The notes beneath the pieces are model-generated. The model did no database searches, was not told the origin of the DNA, and saw only the letters and a list, made by a program, of their open reading frames with translations. A stretch of DNA of 11,311 bases from assembly GCA_016178435.1 (NCBI GenBank), contig JACOTK010000265.1, forward strand, positions 1 through 11,311. Reading direction: 5' to 3'. Of this stretch, positions 1 to 5,391 are shown piece by piece. How positions within the stretch are numbered: position 1 is the first letter of the stretch; the number at the start of each line of letters is the position of its first letter. The stretch comes from Actinomycetota bacterium (GTDB taxonomy: Bacteria; Actinomycetota; Acidimicrobiia; Acidimicrobiales; CADCSY01). The position numbers and the translations under genes were made by a program.

Positions 1-1318
1 CCGTATCGGCGGCGGCGCCCTCACCGAGGACGGCCTGTGCATGCGCCACGGACTCTTCTCGTCCTGCACGCAGGCGGGCGAACAGCTCGTCGATCTGAGG
101 TTTCGTCGAGCCCTGCTCCGGCTCGGGCTCTTGAGCATCCGGCAGCTCGACAGGGGCGGGCTCAGGGGCCGGGGAGGGATCGGGCGGGGGATCAACGACG
201 GGTTCGGATTCGATGGCGAGATCGAGTGGGGCTTCGAGGTCGAGAGCAGGTTCGAGATCGAGCTCACCGGCCGGTCCCGGTTCGGGATCCACCGCGACGT
301 ACGAATCGGCTTCGACGACCCCGAAATCGGGTTCGGGCTCGGGTTCCGGCTCGATCACCAACTCGAGGATCGGTTGAGAAATCGCAACGGTTTCGATGAC
401 AGGTTCGGGCTCGATGACAGGTTCGGGCTCGATGACGAGCTCGAGTGCGACCTCCGCCGGTAGCGCCCAATCAGGTTCGGGATCGCGATCAGGTTCGGGC
501 GACAAGATGCCCAAGATGCCCGACTCCTGCCTCGAGTCCCGTTCCGTCTCGGGCTCCGGCTCCCGAGCGAGCGCTATCTCGACCTCCATCTGCTCCAATG
601 ACATCTCGGGACCGGCCGCAGCTCGTTGCGATGCGAGCTCGCCCGCTGCGGCGGCCGTGACCTCGGCCATCTCCAGCTCGTGCTCGGCTGCCTCTGCCGC
701 GGCTCGTGCTGAGGCGTAGGTTGCCACCAGGCGTTCTCGACTCGCTCGCAGGAACTCGAGGCGCTGATGGGCAAGATGATGCCGACGAGCCAGATCCCGG
801 AGATAGCGCTCGCGCACCCCCTGTGCCTCGGCGACCATCTGGCGCCCCTGTTCCTGGGCCTGGTCGACGATCGCCCTTGCTTGACGTCTCGCCTCGTCGA
901 GAAGCGTCGCCGCAGCCGACTCGGCCTCCTGGGTTCGCTGCCCGACCAGGTTCTCCGCCTCTTCACGGCGTTGGGTCACCTCGGCGTTCGCCTCACGCAG
1001 GATGCGCGCAACGTGCTCCTCGGCCTTGGCGCGAATCTCGTTTGACGCCTCCTGTGCGGCCTTGAGAACCTTCGCCGTCTCCTGGCCGAGCGCAGCGGTC
1101 AGGTCGGCCTCACTCATGACCGAGGGAGCGGCCCTTGCCACCGCCTCGGCAAGCTGCTCACGCAGTGACTGCTCACGCTCCTGGGCGATCGCCCACTCAG
1201 CAGCCATTCGGCTCAGAAAGGCCCGGACCTCGCCCGGCTCAAACCCACGAAACGACGTGGGAAATGTCTTGTTCGCGAGGTCGTCGGGATTGAGATGCGT
1301 CGGATCGGACATCGCCAT
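1..1318 (-). CDS. DivIVA-domain coiled-coil protein, C-terminus cut by the window edge
   Basis: The reading frame is open from an ATG at 1318 to the left edge (439 codons, no stop), so the gene is partial at its 3' end. Residues about 9-40 match the DivIVA N-terminal domain, with the characteristic order of a NKTFPTSFRGFEPGEV-type stretch and then AFLSRM; this domain in relatives binds curved membrane at poles and septa. Residues about 45-240 are rich in Ala, Glu, Gln and Arg with heptad-like spacing and should form a long coiled coil. Residues about 250-400 are a Glu/Pro low-complexity region (EPEP and VIEPEP repeats), and at about 406-430 comes a more ordered IDELFARLRAGREES segment. Start: a GGGGA Shine-Dalgarno lies 9 nt before ATG 1318; ATG 1312 is an alternative. 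It begins 4 bp after the protease gene and is surely cotranscribed with it. Likely role is scaffolding of growth or division; the specific partner cannot be told. It is longer than classical DivIVA/Wag31. Confidence 0.85.
   Translation of the reverse strand, partial: MAMSDPTHLNPDDLANKTFPTSFRGFEPGEVRAFLSRMAAEWAIAQEREQSLREQLAEAVARAAPSVMSEADLTAALGQETAKVLKAAQEASNEIRAKAEEHVARILREANAEVTQRREEAENLVGQRTQEAESAAATLLDEARRQARAIVDQAQEQGRQMVAEAQGVRERYLRDLARRHHLAHQRLEFLRASRERLVATYASARAAAEAAEHELEMAEVTAAAAGELASQRAAAGPEMSLEQMEVEIALAREPEPETERDSRQESGILGILSPEPDRDPEPDWALPAEVALELVIEPEPVIEPEPVIETVAISQPILELVIEPEPEPEPDFGVVEADSYVAVDPEPGPAGELDLEPALDLEAPLDLAIESEPVVDPPPDPSPAPEPAPVELPDAQEPEPEQGSTKPQIDELFARLRAGREESVAHAQAVLGEGAAADT
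393..446. repeat. 18-bp tandem repeat inside the DivIVA-like gene
   Basis: Two perfect copies of an 18-bp unit (tcgatgacaggttcgggc) at 393-410 and 411-428, followed by a diverged third copy to about 446. Read on the minus strand the units encode repeated Val-Ile-Glu-Pro-Glu-Pro. Because the unit length is a multiple of three, copy-number change would keep the frame. Confidence 0.8.
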
Positions 1319-1322
1319 GAGA

Positions 1323-2396
1323 CTACGTCCCCGACCGGACCGAACGGGCGACCTGATCAGCCGACATCGGTCGAAGCTTGCCGCCCATGCGCTCGAGCAC
1401 AGCGATCGCATCGGTGAGCGAATCAACGCCCACGACCTCAACCTTCTTGCCGATCGCCCTCTTCACCGCCTCTCGCTCGGCCGAGGGGACGAGGAAGACG
1501 TCGGCCTTGGCGTCCCGCACGGCAACCGCCTTCTGTGCGACCCCGCCCACCTCGCCGACTGTCCCATCCAGCTCGATGGTGCCCGTGACCGCGACCTTCC
1601 TGCCTGCGGCCAGGTCGCCCTCTGTCAACACGTCGAGCACCTGCAAGGTGTAGGCGAGTCCTGCGGAAGGACCGCCGATGCGTTCGGATTCGAGCTTGAG
1701 TTTATAAGGGAAGTCGAACCGAAGGTTGTGGGTGGAGAGCTGCACGCCGAGAAACCCCTGTTCGACATTGGTCGGATTGGAGCCCAACTCGATGTCGACC
1801 CTTCGCTCGCCGCCACCGCCTACGGCCTGCACGTCCAACGCAACCCGCGAGCCGGGACGAGTCGCACGGACGATCTTCACCAGCTGAAAGTGGTCGTTCA
1901 CCACGGCGCCGTTGACGGCGGTGATCACCTCACCGACCCGCAGGAACGAATCGGCGGGGGAACCCTTCTCGACACCGACGATCTTTGCCCCGTCCCCACT
2001 GATGGCGTCGTAGCCGAGGTACTCGAAGGCAACACCCAGCGCGATCTGCTTCGAGTTGGCCATCTGTTCGAGATTGAGCTTGGTCAACTCGTCGGGTGAG
2101 ACCGACGGCGGACGAATCGCCGATTCCTCGATCACGTCCACCGACGAGTCGACCCAACCGGCAAGGGCCTGGAACAGGTTTGCCTGGCCGAGCGAGACCG
2201 TCGTGAGGAAGAACTGGCCCTCGGAATGGTCATTCGGCCCACTTTCCACCTTGACGAACGGCCGAACGTCGAGAGCCTGCCCCGGCGCAATCGTGTAGTA
2301 GGGAAGGGGGATGGAGAATCCGGCGACAATCGCCGCCACGAAACCCGCAAGACCAAACCACACAAGCCATCGGAAGGGCTTGCGGGAAGGCGACAT
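1323..2396 (-). CDS. YlbL-type membrane protease with PDZ and Lon-like domains
   Basis: 357 residues. One membrane segment at residues 10-30 anchors the protein, with a short basic cytoplasmic N-terminus and an extracytoplasmic body that begins with a LPYYTIAPGQA stretch typical of this family. A PDZ domain covers about 118-205. The C-terminal half is a Lon (S16) type protease domain: the catalytic serine is Ser244 in GGPSAGL and the catalytic lysine is Lys289 in GGVAQKAVA, so the Ser/Lys dyad is intact. Family members are surface-anchored proteases; YlbL of Bacillus is linked to turnover of division inhibitors, but the substrate here is unknown. The frame stays open 165 codons further upstream, yet the start at ATG 2396 is preferred because AGGAG lies 9 nt before it and the membrane anchor follows at once, giving the family's usual size. 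The stop is 4 bp before the DivIVA-like gene, so the two form an operon. Confidence 0.93.
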   Translation of the reverse strand: MSPSRKPFRWLVWFGLAGFVAAIVAGFSIPLPYYTIAPGQALDVRPFVKVESGPNDHSEGQFFLTTVSLGQANLFQALAGWVDSSVDVIEESAIRPPSVSPDELTKLNLEQMANSKQIALGVAFEYLGYDAISGDGAKIVGVEKGSPADSFLRVGEVITAVNGAVVNDHFQLVKIVRATRPGSRVALDVQAVGGGGERRVDIELGSNPTNVEQGFLGVQLSTHNLRFDFPYKLKLESERIGGPSAGLAYTLQVLDVLTEGDLAAGRKVAVTGTIELDGTVGEVGGVAQKAVAVRDAKADVFLVPSAEREAVKRAIGKKVEVVGVDSLTDAIAVLERMGGKLRPMSADQVARSVRSGT

Positions 2397-2454
2397 CGGC
2401 GACGACTCCTGCGTCTGAACGGTTCCATCTGGGCCCACTACGCTGTCGTTCACC
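2397..2454. promoter_or_regulatory. divergent control region between the protease operon and the repeat-protein operon
   Basis: These 58 bp separate the two divergent starts. On the plus strand a TACGCT hexamer at 2439-2444 fits a -10 element (TAnnnT) and ends 10 nt before GTG 2455; a poor -35 (CTGAAC, 2415-2420) lies 18 bp upstream. The minus-strand Shine-Dalgarno AGGAG of the protease gene is at 2410-2406. I could not find a convincing minus-strand promoter. If the plus gene instead starts at ATG 2515 the control region would be 118 bp. Confidence 0.35.
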
Positions 2455-2898
2455 GTGTTCTCATTCATTGTCGTTGTGGTCATCATCGGCGGGTCGATCG
2501 CCGTCATCGCCGTCATGACGGTTGGCGCCGACAACAAGGGTGCCACGTCCGAGGGAGAAACCCACGCCACGGTGCTCGTCGTCGAGCCGGAGGTCACGAC
2601 CGTCGAGCCGGCCCTCGAGCCGGAGGTCACGACCGTCGAGCCGGCCCTCGAGCCGGAGGTCACGACCGTCGAACCGGAGGTCACGACCGTCGCCGTTTCG
2701 GCACCCTCGCCGCGACCCAACGCCGGCATTGCCGCACTGTTGGAGGTCACCGGCGGCGCTCCCCTTGCACGCCGACGATTTCGCGGGCTTTCGAGATTGA
2801 TCGGGGCAATCGCGGGCACGGGCTTCGTGATGGCCCTTTCGGTCGCCATCGTCGCCGCTGCCCTGATGCTTGTCCTGCGCGTGCTCGTCAATGCCTGA
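2455..2898 (+). CDS. small Val/Glu/Pro repeat protein with C-terminal membrane segment, unknown function
   Basis: I do not recognise this protein. From GTG 2455 it has 147 residues; an in-frame ATG at 2515 would give 127. The longer form opens with a very hydrophobic stretch (residues 3-21). Residues about 43-79 are a tandem repeat built on VEPEVTTVEPALEP. Residues 104-111 are Arg-rich (RRRFRG) and 114-145 form a clear membrane segment at the extreme C-terminus. By the positive-inside rule the arginines should be cytoplasmic, which suits the shorter form (a tail-anchored cytoplasmic protein) better than one with two spans. Neither start has a good Shine-Dalgarno. The last codons overlap the HEAT-repeat gene by 8 bp, indicating translational coupling. 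The opposite strand is also open here, so coding status rests on strong GC3 bias, the membrane segment and the overlap. Confidence 0.55.
   Translation: MFSFIVVVVIIGGSIAVIAVMTVGADNKGATSEGETHATVLVVEPEVTTVEPALEPEVTTVEPALEPEVTTVEPEVTTVAVSAPSPRPNAGIAALLEVTGGAPLARRRFRGLSRLIGAIAGTGFVMALSVAIVAAALMLVLRVLVNA
2581..2688. repeat. 108-bp array of 21- and 33-bp repeats
   Basis: The array consists of a 21-bp unit (2581-2601), two identical 33-bp units (2602-2634 and 2635-2667) and a final 21-bp unit with one change (2668-2688). All contain the core ccggaggtcacgaccgtcg. Unit lengths are multiples of three and encode Val-Glu-Pro-Glu-Val-Thr-Thr with an optional Val-Glu-Pro-Ala-Leu-Glu insert. Confidence 0.9.
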
Positions 2899-3622
2899 GG
2901 GCACGCCGGATGGAGTCGTTGACTCTCCGATTGAACCCGGCTCAGATGGCGGAGTCGACGAAACGGGAGCGCGCCGACGCGCTGCCATCGCCGGACATAA
3001 GGGTGACGAGGACACCGCTCGTGCGCTGCTGAGCCATGAGGACCCTGTGGTGCGTGCCACAGCGCTGCACGCGCTTGCCCGTCTGGGTCGCATCGATGTG
3101 AGCCTCATCGCCGCAGCGCTCGACGACCCGGAGCCATCAGTGCAACGACGAGCACTGGAGCTCGCGATCCCCTTTCACTCGATCGACCTCGTCCCCCTGC
3201 TCGCCGACCCCGATGACAGTGTCGTCGAACATTGCGCCTGGGCATGCGGTGAACGGCTTCCTGCCGCCGCCGGCGTGCTCGAGTCCCTCTGCAGGATCGT
3301 GACCGGCCACGAGGACAGCCTCTGTCGAGAGGCCGCCGTTGCTGCCCTGGGCGCCATCGGCGACCCGACGGCACTTCCCACGATTCTCGCTGCCACCGGT
3401 GACCGGGCGACCGTTCGGCGCCGGGCGATCATCGCCCTGGCGCCATTCGAGGGCCCCGAGGTGGACCGAGCCCTCGCGCTCGCGAAGACCGATCGGGACT
3501 GGCAGGTTCGCCAGGCCGCCGAGGACCTCCTCGACTCAAACCTCCCCGACTCAAACCTCCCCGACTCAAACCTCCCCGACGAGGACCGGTCCGACGAGGG
3601 TGGCCCCGGCAGGATCTCCTGA
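2891..3622 (+). CDS. HEAT-repeat (PBS-lyase-like) protein
   Basis: 243 residues from ATG 2891. After an acidic, probably disordered start (1-28), residues about 38-222 contain roughly six helical repeats of about 30 residues, each with the DPxxxVRxxAxxALA-type signature of HEAT/PBS-lyase repeats (for example DPVVRATALHALARLG at about 51-66 and REAAVAALGAIGDPTA further on). Such repeats are protein-protein interaction scaffolds; no enzymatic motif is visible. The C-terminus carries three tandem copies of DSNLP and then an acidic tail. There is no clear Shine-Dalgarno, and the start lies 8 bp inside the preceding small membrane-protein gene, so translation is probably coupled to it and the two proteins may work together at the membrane. 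No signal peptide or membrane segment is seen, so it should be cytoplasmic. An upstream in-frame start at 2870 is less likely. Confidence 0.88.
   Translation: MPEGTPDGVVDSPIEPGSDGGVDETGARRRAAIAGHKGDEDTARALLSHEDPVVRATALHALARLGRIDVSLIAAALDDPEPSVQRRALELAIPFHSIDLVPLLADPDDSVVEHCAWACGERLPAAAGVLESLCRIVTGHEDSLCREAAVAALGAIGDPTALPTILAATGDRATVRRRAIIALAPFEGPEVDRALALAKTDRDWQVRQAAEDLLDSNLPDSNLPDSNLPDEDRSDEGGPGRIS
3533..3577. repeat. three perfect 15-bp tandem repeats
   Basis: Three identical copies of gactcaaacctcccc at 3533-3547, 3548-3562 and 3563-3577, encoding Asp-Ser-Asn-Leu-Pro three times at the C-terminal end of the HEAT-repeat protein. The unit is markedly A/T-richer than its surroundings. Confidence 0.95.
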
Positions 3623-3655
3623 GCCCAGGTCACCGCCGGGAGTCGGGCAGACCCC

Positions 3656-4660
3656 TCAGTCGTGCGCTCCCATGAACAGGGAGCGGAGCGCGTCGTATTC
3701 CTCGATGCAGTGTCCGGCGCCGAGGACGACGCACTCGAGCGGCATCTGGACGAGGTGCACGGGAACCTTGGTCTCGTCCTCGAGGCGCCGGCTCAGACCC
3801 CGCAACATGCCGCCCCCACCGACCAGATGGATGCCCTGCCCGATCAGATCCTGCGCCAACTCCGGTGGGGCATCCCCCAGGCACGACACAACCGATTCGC
3901 AGATCGCCGTGACCGAGTCGGCCAACGCGCCACGGATCTCGTCCGGGGAGAGGATCACCGTCTTCGGCAAGCCGTTCACCATGTCTCGTCCGCGAACCTC
4001 GGCCTTGATCTCCTCACCCGTGGGCCATGCGGAACCGATCGCGATCTTGATGTCCTCGGCCGTGCGTTCCCCGATCGCCAACCCGTACTCGCGCTTCACA
4101 TAGAGCTGCACGGCAGCGTCCAACTCGAACGATCCGAGACGTATGGCCCGCAGGGAGACGATCCCGCCCAGGGAGATGACCGCGGACTCGCTCGTGCCCC
4201 CGCCGACGTCGATCACCATGTTGCCCAGTGGCTCGTTGACCGCGAGGCCCGCACCGATCGCGGCGGCCATAGGCTGATCCAACAGCTGGGCATCGGCGGC
4301 GCCTGCCCGCCTGGCGGCATCGATGACCGCTCGACGCTCCACCTCGGTGATGGCCGACGGCACGCAGATGATCACGCGGGGGCGGTTGAACCGGCTGACC
4401 CCGACCCGGTGCAACAACAGTCGGATCATGCGCTGCGTCACCTCGAAATCGGTGATCGCGCCCTTGCGCAACGGACGCACCGCCCGGATGTAGCCGGGCG
4501 TTCGACCGATCATCGACCATGCCTCGTGACCCATCGCCAACACCTCGCCCGAACGGGTGTCGAGCGCGATCACCGTCGGCTCGTTGAGAACGATGCCCCG
4601 TCCGCGCTCATAGACGAGGGTGTTGGCCGTCCCCAGATCGATCGCCAGGTCGCGCGCCAG
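3656..4660 (-). CDS. mreB: rod-shape determining actin-like protein MreB, CTG start
   Basis: 334 residues when read from CTG 4660. The actin fold motifs are all present: phosphate-1 loop DLAIDLGTANT (4-14), phosphate-2 loop IDVGGGTSE (149-157), the IGERTAEDIK stretch at about 196-205 and the adenosine motif LVGGGGMLRGL (279-289). MreB polymerises on the inner membrane face and positions cell-wall synthesis. The codon before CTG 4660 is the TAG of the upstream gene, so the frame cannot extend further; the first in-frame GTG is at 4573 and would remove the phosphate-1 loop, which MreB needs. The family's normal N-terminus begins Met-Ala-Arg-Asp-Leu, exactly what a CTG read as Met gives, and GGGAGAGG lies 9 nt upstream of it. 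I therefore call a rare CTG start. It is the last gene of the moaE trio. No mreC or mreD is in the window. Confidence 0.93.
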   Translation of the reverse strand: MARDLAIDLGTANTLVYERGRGIVLNEPTVIALDTRSGEVLAMGHEAWSMIGRTPGYIRAVRPLRKGAITDFEVTQRMIRLLLHRVGVSRFNRPRVIICVPSAITEVERRAVIDAARRAGAADAQLLDQPMAAAIGAGLAVNEPLGNMVIDVGGGTSESAVISLGGIVSLRAIRLGSFELDAAVQLYVKREYGLAIGERTAEDIKIAIGSAWPTGEEIKAEVRGRDMVNGLPKTVILSPDEIRGALADSVTAICESVVSCLGDAPPELAQDLIGQGIHLVGGGGMLRGLSRRLEDETKVPVHLVQMPLECVVLGAGHCIEEYDALRSLFMGAHD

Positions 4661-4852
4661 CTACTTCTGCCTCTCCCGAAACCGACGAGACTCCGTCGTC
4701 GGCATTTCCCGAGGGGCCAGCGCCTGCATCTCCCTGGAGAAGCTGTCCACGCTGTTCTCCAGTGATCTGGGTCTCGCGTGACGAAACCAGACGAAGAGCG
4801 AACCGAGGGCACTGATGATCACGGCCAGCAACAGAAACACGACCCCGCTCAC
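4661..4852 (-). CDS. small single-span membrane protein upstream of mreB
   Basis: 63 residues from GTG 4852. Residues about 3-23 form one membrane segment (VVFLLLAVIISALGSLFVWF region), followed by a basic RHARPR stop-transfer segment and a charged, probably cytoplasmic tail containing SFSREMQAL and ending in RRFRERQK. By the positive-inside rule the tail faces the cytoplasm. The start is well supported: a perfect AGGAGG (4865-4860) lies 7 nt upstream, and the GTG overlaps the moaE stop as GTGA. The TAG stop abuts the CTG start of mreB with no spacer and in the same frame. I do not recognise the family; the position suggests a partner or membrane tether for MreB, which is inference. It could equally be an unrelated passenger of the operon. 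Confidence 0.75.
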   Translation of the reverse strand: MSGVVFLLLAVIISALGSLFVWFRHARPRSLENSVDSFSREMQALAPREMPTTESRRFRERQK

Positions 4853-5328
4853 CGGCTCACCTCCTCGATCCGACGGATCTCCTGCGCGTCCGTTCCCCAT
4901 GCCGAGCCGCCGTTCCAGGTCTCGAGCTTCCAGATCGGCGCAGTCTGCTTCAACGTGTCGATGCAGTAACGAGCGGCCTCGAAGGCGTCCGAACGATGGG
5001 GCGCGGACACGGCAACGAGGACGGCCGACTCGCCGACCTCCACGACACCCACCCGATGAAGCAGGGCGACACGACCCACCGCCGGCCACCTTCCACGGGC
5101 GGCCTCGTCGATCTCGGCGAAGCGCCGCAGGGTCGGTTCCTCGTAGGCCTCGTACTCCAGACGCGTCACACCCTCGCGCCCACCGGCGTGATCACGCGTG
5201 GTCCCGTTGAACAGCACCAGGGCGCCGCAGTCGTCCCGCACGGCCCACTCGACCACCGGACCGACGGGCAACGCCAGGGACGACAATGCCGTCCAGCTGT
5301 TCGTCGCAGATGGTGGTTGCAGATTCAT
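4849..5328 (-). CDS. moaE: molybdopterin synthase catalytic subunit MoaE
   Basis: 159 residues. MoaE with its sulfur carrier MoaD turns precursor Z (cyclic pyranopterin monophosphate) into molybdopterin in molybdenum-cofactor synthesis. The family hallmarks are seen in order: GALVLFNGTTRDH (35-47), LEYEAYEEP (58-65), the HRVG and VGES segment (91-101), SAPHRSDAFEAARY (108-121) and finally LKQTAPIWKLE (126-136), which contains the two conserved active-site lysines, Lys127 and Lys134. The frame is open to 5436 but ATG 5328 gives the normal size and lies 8 nt after a TACGAT hexamer. It is the first gene of a trio with the small membrane protein and mreB, although no functional link between cofactor synthesis and cell shape is evident. 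No moaA, moaC or moaD is in the window. Confidence 0.93.
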   Translation of the reverse strand: MNLQPPSATNSWTALSSLALPVGPVVEWAVRDDCGALVLFNGTTRDHAGGREGVTRLEYEAYEEPTLRRFAEIDEAARGRWPAVGRVALLHRVGVVEVGESAVLVAVSAPHRSDAFEAARYCIDTLKQTAPIWKLETWNGGSAWGTDAQEIRRIEEVSR

Positions 5329-5391
5329 TCCTGTCCATCGTACGGGTCGCGCGCGCCCCATGTGGAGCTCCACCACCGTATCCTCGTGCAG
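5329..5391. promoter_or_regulatory. divergent promoter region moaE / htrA-like gene
   Basis: A 63-bp spacer between divergent starts. On the plus strand TATCCT (5379-5384) ends 7 nt before ATG 5392; on the minus strand TACGAT (5342-5337) ends 8 nt before ATG 5328. Both fit TAnnnT -10 elements placed so that transcription would begin at or next to the start codon. Good -35 hexamers are not visible and neither gene has a normal Shine-Dalgarno, so leaderless mRNAs are plausible. Confidence 0.45.

Noticed and set aside
393..446. Repeats considered as a CRISPR or binding-site array
   Set aside because: Units are adjacent without spacers, multiples of three, and encode the EP-rich protein segment; the same applies to the arrays at 2581-2688 and 3533-3577.
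264..966. Short open frames on both strands at the left end (107-140 codons plus, 68-130 codons minus)
   Set aside because: They overlap the DivIVA-like frame, which is open across the whole 1-1318 region and shows domain, coiled-coil and repeat structure. The Arg-rich translations are typical off-frame readings of GC-rich repeats.
1002..2099. Long plus-strand open frame of 365 codons antisense to the protease gene
   Set aside because: It is a shadow of the well-supported PDZ/Lon-like gene; its translation is rich in Arg/His/Asp with no recognisable domain.
3619..3659. Possible terminator between the HEAT gene and mreB (CTGA...TCAG plus GCCC...GGGC pairings)
   Set aside because: Stems are only 4 bp each with a 7-nt bulge; too weak to annotate.
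3662..4765. Plus-strand open frame of 367 codons
   Set aside because: It lies antisense to mreB, whose motifs are unmistakable, and its product has no domain features.
4570..4812. Minus-strand 80-codon frame across the mreB start
   Set aside because: It is off frame from mreB and the small membrane protein and gives an Arg/Trp/Ser-rich product with no features.
4996..5391. N-terminal extension of the HtrA-like protein
   Set aside because: It would be antisense to moaE; the membrane-anchor architecture and the -10-like element support the start at 5392.
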